This document shows, in pieces, positions 18,722-27,900 of a stretch of DNA of 64,000 nt. Both the position numbers and the translations under genes were made by a program. This DNA is from Mycobacterium genavense ATCC 51234. Lineage in GTDB: Bacteria; Actinomycetota; Actinomycetes; Mycobacteriales; Mycobacteriaceae. Positions within the stretch are counted from its first letter, which is position 1. Each line of letters opens with the position of its first letter. A model generated the notes under the pieces. It did not search any database, had not been told where the DNA came from, and worked only from the letters and a program-made list of their open reading frames with translations. The stretch is from assembly GCF_000526915.1 (NCBI RefSeq), contig NZ_JAGZ01000008.1, positions 62,001-126,000 on the forward strand, written 5' to 3'.

Positions 18722-20024
18722 CCGGCGACCCCCGCGGTCGGTGCGCCGGGCTCGCCGGGTGCGGGTACGAATACCGCTGTGGGCGTGGGCTGTACAGGTG
18801 TCTGCTGGCCAGGCAGCAGCGCGGGCGGCCCGGGTGGGGGCCCGCCCGGAGGCGGCGCCGGGAGCGGCTCGCGGTAGGGGTAACGCGGATCTCCCGGTTT
18901 GCCGGTGATGGCATCGGGCAGCGTCAGATGCGGCTGGCCGCCCTGGCCGGTGCGCGGATACGGCACGGGCAGGGCCGGCGTTCCCGGCTGACCGGTCTGC
19001 GAGTCGGTCCGCTGCGAGGGCAACAGCACATTCGGATCCAGGCCGAGGTCAGAAAACGCGACGTCGACGAAAGGCTGGATGAACTGTCCGGGCAACAGGT
19101 TGACGACGTAAGCCTTGAAAAACGGTCCGGACGAGATTGATTCGCCGAAGGACATCACGTATGTGTTGAGACCCTTGAGCGATTTCTGGACTTCGGCCTT
19201 GCGGTTGTCGATGGTGGCCAAGACACCGTTCAGTTTGTCCAGCGCGGGTTTGAGCGTCGCGCGGTTGTCTGCGATGAAGCCGTGCAACTGCGCAGCCAAC
19301 GCGGAGATGTGCCGCGAGATCTGGTCCAGTGCAGCGCTTTGGCCTCGCAGCGCAGCCAGCACCGCGTTGGAGTCCCGGATAAGCCGCACCACTTCGTCGG
19401 TGCGCGAGGACAGCACCGTGGTCGCGTTGGCGGCATTGGACAACAGGCTGCGAAGCTGCGCGTCGCGTTCGTTGAGGGTCTCAGAGAATCGAGCGACGCC
19501 TTCCACGGCGACCTTGAGCTGCGGCGGCGTGTCGTGCAGCGTGGTCGCCAGGGTCTTCAGCGCATCGGAGAGTTGATTCGTATTGAGCCCGCTGATGGTT
19601 GCGGTCAGATCACCGAGTGCGTCGGGTAGTTGATACGGGGAGGTGGTGCGCTGCAGCGGGAGGTGCCGTTCAGGTGACCGTCGCCACGGGGGGTGACCTC
19701 CAGGACTTTGTTACCGAGCAGGCTGATCGATTTGATCGCCACCTCGGTCTGTTCGCCCAGCCGGACGTCGTCGGCCACCGTGAAGGAAACCAAAACGCCG
19801 TGAGGGTCCAGACCCATGGATTTGACCTGACCGGACTTGAACCCGAGCACTTGCACCGGAGCACCTGTCGTCAGACCACCCGCCTCATCGAAATATGCCG
19901 AATATGTTGTGCCGGAGGACGAGGGGAGCCGGTTGTAGTTCAGCGCGGCCACCGTCAGAGCGGACACCACGACGATGGTCGCGATGCCGACGATGACCGG
20001 GTTGCGGTCTCGGAAGGGCTTCAT
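18718..20024 (-). pseudogene. mceC: MceC family protein, frameshifted
   Basis: The N-terminal part (FRDRNPVIVGIATIVVVSAL membrane helix; YSAYFDEAGGLTTGAPVQV; GFKSGQVKSMGLDP) runs into an out-of-frame stop after GDGHLNGT. Insertion of one base at about 19660-19662 restores a reading frame through LGDLTATISG, GVARFSETLNERDAQ and a long proline-rich tail to a stop at 18718. Length 1307 bases is again one short of a codon multiple. The start ATG 20024 overlaps the mceB stop (ATGA). The break comes at the end of the Mce domain, so the helical tunnel part would not be made. Confidence 0.9.
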
Positions 20025-21048
20025 CGTGGTGTGCACCTGCCCGTGTCCTGCCCGGCGACCTTGATGAAGACCGGCTGACCTCCCTTGCCGTTGACCTTGA
20101 GGATCAGGTCGCACATGTAGAAACTGAAGAAGTCGCCGTTGAGGGCCTGCCGACCGAGCACACGGTAGGCGTCGGGCAGCGTCTTGAGCAGGTCATCAAA
20201 GAAGTCGTGATCCGCTACTACGTTGCCGGCGGTACGGTCGGTCCCGTGCACGGTTTTCTGTAATGGAGCCCGCGCCTGGGACAGCAGGTCGGCGCGCGAG
20301 CCCGCGGCCTCGTTCCCATAGGCGACGCTGTTGACGAGGTCTTGCTTGCGTTCGGCCAGCGCGTGCACCAGTTGCGACAGCGAATCGATCGCGGCGCCGA
20401 ACTTGTCGCTGTGTCCGCCAGGGACCCGAGCACGGTATTGAGGTTCACCACGACCTGTCCGATCAGCGCGTCGCGGTCGGCGAGCGTGTTCGTCAGCGAC
20501 GCGGTTTGCGCAAGGATCGATCCGATCGTCGCGCCTTGGCCCTGGAACGCCGCAATGAGTTGGGAGGTAAGCGTATTGACCTGAGTAGGGTCCAGCGCGC
20601 GCAACAGCGGCCGGAAACCACCGATCAACGCATCGAGATCCAGTGCCGGCGCGGTGTTCGCGACCTTGATGGTGCCGCCGGGCGGGAGTTTCGCCGTTGG
20701 TCCCGGGCCTTCCTCGAGGGCCAGATAAGGCCCGCCGATCAAGTCGGCATACCGGATCACCGCCTTGGTGCCCTGGGTGAGGACCACCGAGTCGTCGGCG
20801 GATAAGGTCACCCGCACCATGTCGTCGTTGGCGATCTGGATGTTTTTGACCTTGCCGACTTCCACACCGGCGATGCGCACGAAATTCCCGTTCTGCAGTC
20901 CGCTGACGGTGGTGAAGACGGCGTTGTAGGTCCTCTCGTTCTCAAATCGCAGTTGTCCGTAGATGGCGACCAGCGCGAACGCGCCGATCCCACACACCAC
21001 GACGAAGGCCGTGAGGTGCAACAGAAGCCCTGTTAGGTTACGCCGCAA
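20021..21048 (-). pseudogene. mceB: MceB family protein, frameshifted
   Basis: The start is TTG 21048 behind AAGGTG. The membrane helix (LLLHLTAFVVVCGIGAFALV), Mce domain (YNAVFTTVSGLQNGNFVRI, GVEVGKVKNI) and helices are in frame as far as VLGSLADT. One base is missing at about 20407-20411. The second frame carries DKFGAAIDSLSQLVHALAER and ends QPVFIKVAGQDTGRCTPR at 20021. Repaired size is about 342 residues, the family norm. The last 130 residues would be lost or scrambled. Confidence 0.9.
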
Positions 21049-21098
21049 GGAAATTCACCTTTCGTACTCGTGGGTTTGGGTAGGCGGGCCCCCGGGCG

Positions 21099-22478
21099 TC
21101 ATGGCGCGAGCGAACCGGTTTGGGTGGGCGGGCGCCCCCCGTCCGGAGGGGTGGGGGGAGGAACAGGAGGGGGGACGCCCGGGTACAAGGGGGTGCCGTC
21201 GGGTGCGTACTGGGGCGCACCATAGGGCGGGCACCCGGGTAGGGCACGGGACCGGGAGCCGCCCGCCCGGGTAGCGGATGCTCGGCGGCTCCGGCACCCC
21301 GCGAGTCACCGGAAAGAATTTGCCCAGCCGGGGAATCCGATGCCGGGATTCGGCCGGATGTCCATCCCGGTGCCGAAACCGGTATCGGTGACCAGGTAGC
21401 GCACCGGCCAGTTCTGGGCGACGTCGGGAAGCGCCCCGCACCCAGGCTTGCCGCCGGGGCCGCCCTTTGCGGCGACGATCGGCAGGTTTTGCGGGTTTCG
21501 ATACGGGTCGTCGCCGAGCAGCAGCTGGGCGTCCATGATCAAGGACTTGCCGTTGCTTCCCCCGAGCATCTGAGACCAATCAGCGAGCGTGCGGTCGGCG
21601 CCGACGAGCATGCACGTCAGCTCCGGGTTGTATTTCATCAGCAGATCGGTCGTGGGTCGCAGCACATTGGCCGCGGCGACGAGGTTGTCCTTGCTGGGGC
21701 CGAGAACGTCGATTCCGCTGCGCGACAAGCCCGCCACGCTTGCCAGCAAGACGTCGAGTTGGCCGGCTTGGGTCGTCACCGTGCCGCCGGTGGTGGTCAG
21801 CGCGGCGAGGGTGTCGATGATGTGGTCCGCGGCCGCGCCATAGATGTCACCGACGCGTTGCAATGCGCGCCAGTCGGCGCGAAGCGTGTCGGTGCGCGGA
21901 TTGATCGCCTCCAGAACCTGATTCATGTCGGTGATCGATTCGCCGATACGTTGCCCCTGTCCGCGCACGCCTTCGGCAAGTGCCGACAGAACCGCATTGA
22001 GCTTGGCCGGATCAATCTGCTTTATGAGCTGCACGAGGTTTTCGAAAACGGTATTGACCTCGGTCGCAACGTTTTCCGATCGCAGCACCGCACCCGCGGC
22101 GAGCCGCTTGGGGCTTGGGTTGGCGGGATAGATCAGGTCAACGTATTTCGCGCCGAATAGCGAGGTGGCATTGATCCTTGCCTCGACGTTGGCGGGGATG
22201 AAGTTGATCTTGTCCGGGTCGATCTCGAGACGCAGCGTCTGTGAGTTGAGGCCACCGGAGACGGTCGCGACGTGTCCGACCTGCACGCCGCGCATCTTCA
22301 CCTTCGAGTACGGCTCCATGACCAGACCGGTGCGGTTCGACGTCAACGTGACCGGCACCGCCGCCGAGAACGTCCGGTTGAAGGACGCGACGCTCAGCGC
22401 CGCGGCGGCCACGATGCCGGCCACCAAAGGGATTGCCAACCATTCGGCGGCAATGCGGGGTTGCCCTCGGCGTGCCAT
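21099..22478 (-). pseudogene. mceA: MceA family protein with frameshifts in the C-terminal tail
   Basis: First Mce protein of the operon. Membrane helix (WLAIPLVAGIVAAAALSVAS), Mce domain (PVTLTSNRTGLVMEPYS, MRGVQVGHVATV) and helical region are intact for about 390 residues to a TGA at 21306. A family-like continuation (FFPVTRGVPEPPSIRYPGG, then a proline-, tyrosine- and glycine-rich tail) is found in other frames down to a possible native stop at 21099. One base seems to be missing near 21316-21321, and at least one or two further shifts are needed in the proline-rich tail. The core could still fold, so residual function cannot be excluded. The start ATG 22478 lies three bases after the yrbEB stop. 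Confidence 0.82.
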
Positions 22479-22481
22479 GCG

Positions 22482-23335
22482 TCAGCCCGCGAAGTTGAAG
22501 TTGCCGGTCTGGCCGTAGAGGGCCAGGGTGACGAACAACACGATGAACGCCGCTCCGATCAACGAGGTCCGGGTGGCTCGGCCAACGGCCTTGCCGACGC
22601 CGGCGGGCCCCCGGCCGCGGTGTAGCCGTGGTAGGTGTGGATCAGCATGATCACGGCCACTTCGGCAATCGTGACGACGAAAGACCGCAGCAAGTCCGCG
22701 GGAATCAGAAAGGTGTCGAAGTAGTGCTGATACACGCCGCTGGACTGGCCGTAGATCAGCGTGGTGACGAAGAAGCCCGCCGTGTAGCCCAATAGCAGAC
22801 CCACGCAGTAGAGCGAGATGACGACGAAAACGCCTGCGCCGATTCGAGTTGAGGCGAGGTAGGCGATGGAGCGGATGCCCATCACCTCCAGCGCGTCGAT
22901 CTCTTCGTTGATCCGCATGGCGCCGAGTTGGGCGGTGGATCCGGCGCCGATGGTGGCGGCGAACGCGATGCCCGCGGTGAAGGGGATGACCAGTCAAGTG
23001 TTGACGAACGCCGACGCGAAGCCGTTCAACGCCTCAACCCCGATCTGCGACAGCTGGTTGTAGCCTTGGCTCGCAAGCGCGCCGGCATTGGACATCGTGA
23101 TGAACGAGACCACCGCGACCGTTCCGCCGATGATGGCCAGCGAGCCGGTACCAAGGCTCATCGCCGCGATCTGGCGCAACGTCTCGGCTCGGTAGTAGAT
23201 GACGGCGTGCACGACAGCGCCCAGCGCCTTTTTGTAGAACCTGGCCTGCTCTCCGAGCCGGCGACACCCGTCCCGCAGCTCCCTGATCCGGGCGGCACGC
23301 GGCACCCACTGATCGGCGAAGGTGCTGGTGCTCAT
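22482..23335 (-). pseudogene. YrbEB-type Mce permease (MlaE family) with nonsense codon and frameshift
   Basis: Integral membrane permease subunit of the Mce transporter. Codon 114 (22994-22996) is TGA between GVEALNGFASAFVNT and LVIPFTAGIAFAAT; relatives have arginine (CGA) there. Downstream the frame carries the MlaE-family signature region LGAMRINEEIDALEVMGI. A second lesion near 22600-22606 (one G missing in GGGCCCGGCC) shifts the frame; the other frame holds GVGKAVGRATRTS and the last helix, ending at 22482. The start ATG 23335 overlaps the yrbEA stop. Two independent lesions make this a clear pseudogene. Confidence 0.92.
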
Positions 23336-24165
23336 TTGGTCACCTCGAAGCCGAGGGCGGTGCTGACCAAGTTGATGATGAACAACAGCACGAACGAGAA
23401 CACCACGGTTTCGTTGACGGCGTTGCCCACCCCGGCGGGCCCACGGCTGACGTTGACACCCTGAAAGCAAGCGATCAGGCCGGCAGTGAGACCGAACATG
23501 GTCGCTTTGACCATGGCCACCAACACATCTCGCAATCCGGTGACCAGTGTCATGCTCGCCACGAAAGCTCCGGGTGTGACGTACTGGAAGAACACCGATA
23601 AGAAGAACGCTCCGGTGACGCCGGTCAACGTCACCAGCGACGACAACAGCAGCGCGACCACGGTGGTGGCGAGCACTCGCGGAACGACAAGCGCCTGAAC
23701 CGGATCGATGCCCATCACCTTCAACGCGTCGAGTTCTTCGCGGATGGTTCGCGCCCCGAGGTCGGCACACATCGCCGACGCCCCGGCCCCGGCGACGACG
23801 AGAACCGTGACGAACGGGCCGATCTGGTTCACCGCGCCGAGCGAGGCGCCGGCTCCGGACAAGTCCGCGGCGCCGAATTCGACCAACAGCACGTTGAATG
23901 TGAACACCGTCAGCACGACGTACGGCACTGACAGCATCAACGCCGGGAACATCGCCACCCTGGCGACGAACCAGGTCTGTTCCAGGAATTCACGTCACGC
24001 AAAATGCGTGGTGAACATCGTGACGACGGTGTTTAACGCAAACGCGGACATGGAGCCCACACCGCGAAGCGGTTTCATCGGCGTCGACTCAGACAGCGAG
24101 GAGATTCGCCGGTGCGCCGACGTGATATTCTGCGCCACAACGAGATTCGGGATGATCAGCTTCAT
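23332..24165 (-). pseudogene. YrbEA-type Mce permease (MlaE family) with in-frame TGA
   Basis: The frame from ATG 24165 begins KLIIPNLVVAQNIT and reaches TGA at codon 57 (23995-23997), just after MFTTHFA. Beyond it the frame continues REFLEQTWFVARVAMFPALM and the rest of a normal 277-residue MlaE-like permease, including the conserved REELDALKVMGIDP loop and ALGFEVTK end. The affected codon is CGA in relatives (arginine), so a C-to-T transition is the likely event, the same change as in yrbEB. The gene lies nine bases behind a cupin gene and is coupled to yrbEB. Confidence 0.9.
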
Positions 24166-24174
24166 CTGCCGGCC

Positions 24175-24525
24175 TCAGATGAACGCTTCGTTGAGGGCTT
24201 CCCGGCTCTCGGCGGTGGTCACGAAGGCAGTGAGATCCTCCTCCACCGTCTCGATGTGGGGGTCACCCGGTTCGACGAAATAGTAACCGCCGGCGGAGAT
24301 CGATTTGGGCTCGTGACCATCCAGGTCGACTCGAATCTTCCCATCCAGCACAAAGATTTGCACCCAATTCCGGTGGGAATGATGAGGGAAGACGAAGCCT
24401 TTCGGCAGCTTGAATATCCCGGCGAAAAGATCGCCCTTATCCCACAACCGACACTCTTCGACGTTGAAACCCGCCAGATAGGCCGACTCCCACCACTGAT
24501 CTTGAGTGGTGACGAACTTAGCCAT
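24175..24525 (-). CDS. Cupin domain protein
   Basis: 116 residues, a single cupin barrel. Motif 1 is recognisable in FVFPHHSHRNWVQIFVLDG (the two histidines of a metal site and a following glutamine). Motif 2 is around GGYYFVEPGDPHIETV, including a histidine. Such small cupins act as metal-dependent oxygenases/isomerases or as ligand-binding regulators. It sits between the ring-hydroxylating oxygenase and yrbEA on the same strand, so it belongs to the same transcript. The exact role is unknown. Intact. Confidence 0.85.
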   Translation of the reverse strand: MAKFVTTQDQWWESAYLAGFNVEECRLWDKGDLFAGIFKLPKGFVFPHHSHRNWVQIFVLDGKIRVDLDGHEPKSISAGGYYFVEPGDPHIETVEEDLTAFVTTAESREALNEAFI

Positions 24526-24582
24526 GGGCGCTCCTGGCGGGATCGGGATGTGAGAGTCGCTGTGAGGTCGGGAAATGCGTCG

Positions 24583-25734
24583 CTACGAGGCACCACCGTT
24601 TCGCTGGTCCCCGGAGAAACCGCGCGCATGGGTGGACGCGAGTTGGCGCCATTTGGTGATGCACATGTCCGGCGGGAAGAGGTGCTCGTTGGCCCAACCG
24701 TTCTTGTCGCGGTAGAACTCTTCTTGCGCCTCGCGCGCCCAGACGTCATCGTCGTTGAATCCATGCGGGGCGAGATCACGCCACTTGTCGTTGAACTCTT
24801 GCTCGAAGGCCTGGATGTCGGCCTCATTCGCCACCTTTCGTTGCAGCACCTGGAAGTACTCATGCTCGGTCGCGCCAACCGGCACATAGAATTCATATTG
24901 CACGAGCGTGGGGTCCGGGAAGGGATCGACTTTCAGCACTCCCGGCAGCCATACGCTTACTCTTGCTGCTACCCGTTTTTCGTCACCGGACAGCTGGCAT
25001 TACAGCACGGGCTGGCCGTGCAGTTGCGCTTCGAAAACCGGCTTGTAGTTTTGGGCGAGATTGTCGACAACACCTTTGGGCCAGCCCTGGGCATGGACCT
25101 CCATCGCCCCGCAGTTGGCGGGAACAAAGCCGTACGGCAACGCGAGTTTGTTGCCGGACACCAACGGCGAATCGCGATGCATGAAGATATGGGTGGTGTC
25201 GAACCCGTTTTCCACCCCGAGCCGCCAATTCGACGCAACGGTGCGACGAATCCCGAGGCAGTGCGTATTAGGTTCGAAAAAGCCCGGCGGAACATCCTCA
25301 CTCAGCGCGGGGGGTTCCTGGTCGCCGACGAACACAAAGATCAAGCCCTGCTGCTCTTCGGCAGCGAAGACGGGGATGCCCACCTGCCCGATCACCGGCG
25401 AATCAGGCGACGTCAGCACGTCGGTGAGCTGCCCGTCAGCGAGGGAGTACGTCCAGCCGTGATACCAACACGACACCGTGCCCTTCTGAAAGCACAAGGG
25501 CTGCGCCGAGAATCGCACCCCGTGGTGTGCGCACTGATCCGCGATCGCGCGGACTTGCCTGTCGACACGAGTCAACAGAATCTGTCGGCCGAGCATCTTC
25601 ACCGACGCGAACGCACCTTCGGCCAACTCGTGGCTGAACAGCGCCGGATGCCAGTGATTAGAAAAGCCCAACTCCGCACGCAGATACCGCGGCCACTTCG
25701 AGGCCTCCGCCGATCCGGCAGCATCGGCGGGCAC
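24583..25734 (-). pseudogene. Rieske ring-hydroxylating oxygenase large subunit, carbazole dioxygenase (CarAa)-like, with in-frame TAA
   Basis: 383-codon frame with a Rieske centre (CAHHGVRF and CWYHGW supply the two Cys and two His) and the mononuclear iron site in ENGFDTTHIFMH. The C-terminal half shows WLPGVLKVDPFPDP, EYFQVLQRKVANEAD and GFNDDDVWAREA, and ends near KWRQLASTHARG. These blocks match carbazole 1,9a-dioxygenase better than biphenyl- or benzoate-type oxygenases. Like CarAa, it appears to be a single-subunit (alpha-only) oxygenase. Codon 245 (25000-25002) is TAA between QLHGQPVL and CQLSGDEKRVAARV. The start is taken as GTG 25734. It would hydroxylate an aromatic ring using the ferredoxin and reductase encoded at 31.8-30.3 kb. 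As written, the product ends before the C-terminal domain. Confidence 0.9.
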
Positions 25735-25770
25735 ATCTGTTTCGAATCATTGGTCGGCGGCAGTCACCAG

Positions 25771-25871
25771 GCTCTTCTCCCCACAACGGATCGCTCTTGA
25801 TTTAGCATGCGACTACGCCAACGCCGCAGCGACGTCACATCCGTTGAACTACCTAGTCGGCTACCGAAAAC
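25771..25871 (-). promoter_or_regulatory. Conserved upstream element, copy A
   Basis: This stretch, 37 bases upstream of the oxygenase start, closely matches 33872-33976 upstream of the hydrolase gene. Shared blocks, given on the + strand, are TTCTCCCCAC (25775-25784), CGACTA (25810-25815), ACATCCGTTGAA (25837-25848) and CTACCGAAAAC (25861-25871), with nearly the same spacing. Conservation at two operon heads on the same strand suggests a shared promoter and operator. The nearby LuxR-type regulator is a candidate binder, but that is only inferred. Confidence 0.7.
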
Positions 25872-26469
25872 ATCCGAAGGTCTGCTGCATGGATAAGTGA
25901 TAAACGAGGTGCTGCGCCGGATCGCGGCCTATTTGTGGCAGTCAAATCTGTCCGGGACAAGGCTTCACCGCTCGTCAAGGAGCTCGTTGTTTGACGGGAT
26001 TCCCGCGGCGGTGACGTGCCGGGTGCTCAAGCTCACTCGCCAAACCCTACTATCGGTGGTTGGCCGATCGGTTTGCTGATTCCGAATATGTTGCCGCGCA
26101 ACGGGTTAATGCTTCGTTCGAAGCCCACCGCGACGACTCGGAGTTCAGCCACCGCTATACCACTGCCGACGGTGCCAGAGTACGCTCAAACGATCGACCC
26201 CATCGAATTCGAAAAAATCATGACCAAACGGCCGGTCGGGCCGCATGAAGTAAATTGTCAACAATTCGTGGGGCAGACCCAGCAGACGCGCTCGCCGATC
26301 TTCGCGGCGACCAAGGCGACGACCACGATTCGGTCGCGGCGGAGTTCACCTTGACCGGGCCAGCGCACCCGACGCACCGAAATCGCCAGGTTCGTATTTG
26401 ATGATCATCTGCGCGCACGGCCGATGGTGGCAGAGCTGTCTTGTTAGCGCTTGCTGCGGGCTCCTCGGA
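25872..26469. other. Intergenic region with insertion-sequence debris
   Basis: Apart from the IS3 transposase fragment at 25985-26170, this stretch of about 600 bases holds no convincing gene. Short open frames exist on both strands, but none shows a recognisable domain or a good ribosome site. Confidence 0.6.
25985..26170 (+). mobile_element. IS3-family transposase (orfB) remnant
   Basis: Two adjoining frames carry the N-terminal part of an IS3-family OrfB: LFDGIPAAVTCRVLKLTRQ in one and YYRWLADRFADSEYVAAQR in the next, followed by HRDDSEFSHRY. Both match the HTH_21 region that precedes the catalytic domain. A frameshift separates them near 26048. The DDE domain is missing. A short IDPIEFEKI stretch near 26200 could be a C-terminal scrap. 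No terminal inverted repeats are evident. It marks a past insertion between the two catabolic units. Confidence 0.72.
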
Positions 26470-27399
26470 TCACGAATGAGTGCTTTTCATGACTCGCCGG
26501 AGCGCTTCTCCGATGAAGCGGCGGGCATCGACTGCATCGTCGACGACGCCTGCCATGTAAAGGAAGGGATGAACTTGGCCGTCGTATCGACGGTATTCGA
26601 CCGCGACACCTGCTGCTTGCATGGCCGCCGCGTAGGCCTCGGATTCGTCGCACAACGGATCGCACTCAGCTGTGACGACCGTCGCTGCCGGCAGTCCGGT
26701 GAGGTCGAGGTTAGCGAGCGGAGCGAGCGTCGGATCGGTGGGGTCGGCGTTCGGTGCATAGCTGCCAAAGAAGTACTTCATGGCGCGACTGGTGACGAAA
26801 TGATCTTCCCCGTACCGTCGGTAGCTTTCAGTCGCACCCACCGTCGCTTGCGTGACCGGGTAGACAAGGACCTGATGAATCAGACCGGGCTCGTGACGAA
26901 GCTGCTGCGCAACGACGGCGGCCAAGTTTCCTCCCGCACTGTCGCCACCGACGGCGACGCGGAACCGATCTATGCCATCGATCCCGCCCGCGAGTACTGA
27001 TCGCGTTACGGCCAGCGCATCGTCGACGGCCGCTGGGTGCGGATTTTCTGGTGCGAGTCGATAGTCGACACTTATAACGACAAGGTCGCCATAAATCGCT
27101 ATATCCCGAGCGGTCGTGTCAGCGAGATCGAGGTCTCCTGCTACCCAGCCGCCACCGTGGAAATATATGAGGACTGGCTGATTCTCGGATGGCAGCGGCC
27201 AATATACGCGGACCTGTATTGGACCTTGCGGTGGGTCGAGGGTGGTGTCCACAACCTTATGCACCTCTGCTGGCGTGCCGGTCAGCGCGATCGCCTGCCT
27301 CATCTCCGCTCTGCTCTGTGCTAACGATTGTGAATCGAATTGCGGGGCACCACCAACGATGGACAGAAACTCTTTGGCCTGAGGATGCAGTGGCGCCAC
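26470..27399 (-). CDS. Alpha/beta hydrolase, HSL-type esterase/lipase
   Basis: 309 residues of the hormone-sensitive-lipase family (mycobacterial LipN/LipH type). The oxyanion motif YFHGGGWVAGDL, the nucleophile elbow GGDSAGGNLAAV, the acid in TAECDPLCDES and the histidine in YDGQVHPFLYM are all in place, so the enzyme should be active on short-chain or medium-chain esters. It begins at ATG 27399 and is separated from the regulator upstream by 500 bases. It may be unrelated to the aromatic pathway. No lesion. Confidence 0.88.
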   Translation of the reverse strand: MAPLHPQAKEFLSIVGGAPQFDSQSLAQSRAEMRQAIALTGTPAEVHKVVDTTLDPPQGPIQVRVYWPLPSENQPVLIYFHGGGWVAGDLDLADTTARDIAIYGDLVVISVDYRLAPENPHPAAVDDALAVTRSVLAGGIDGIDRFRVAVGGDSAGGNLAAVVAQQLRHEPGLIHQVLVYPVTQATVGATESYRRYGEDHFVTSRAMKYFFGSYAPNADPTDPTLAPLANLDLTGLPAATVVTAECDPLCDESEAYAAAMQAAGVAVEYRRYDGQVHPFLYMAGVVDDAVDARRFIGEALRRVMKSTHS

Positions 27400-27900
27400 G
27401 CTTGTCCACCTTCTTACCCGCTCACATGCGCTTAGGCGTCAATATCGCGCGTCGAATGGCATGCATCTATATTGACGAACGTCACCGTAACGCGATGTTC
27501 TGAAGCTGTCAACATACCGCGAGTTCGGCGATGTCTCGATGGACTAGAGAGCTGATTCACCGTACAGACGCAAGGCGATGCCACAAACGAAGGGCCGGCT
27601 GCACGCCAACAGAACCCCGCCGTTCCGAAATCCATGCACCACAACCACATCACCACCCACAGTCACACCGCGCCCGACGCGTCTGTCACCCACAACCCCG
27701 GGCAAAGACATTCCGAAGTTCCGCGACTTCGTTGATATGCGGGTGGCTCGATCGTCGACTGGTGCATTGCCCTGTTAACGATTGCAACCATCCCATGGCG
27801 CGACCCGAAAATGCGCGACTCGAGTCCTCGGCGATCATTTTCGGCGCGCCGATACGACTACCGAAATACGCCGTGATCGGTGGTCGAAGGGCGGCCAGGG
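27400..27900. other. Intergenic region, no gene recognised
   Basis: About 500 bases between the esterase and the end of the regulator pseudogene. Several short open frames occur, but they lack family resemblance and ribosome sites. I see no RNA gene or repeat. It may be decayed coding sequence. Confidence 0.5.

Noticed and set aside
26170..26469. More transposase or a small gene after the IS3 fragment
   Set aside because: Only scraps such as IDPIEFEKI are suggestive; no continuous frame, terminal repeats or domain could be supported.
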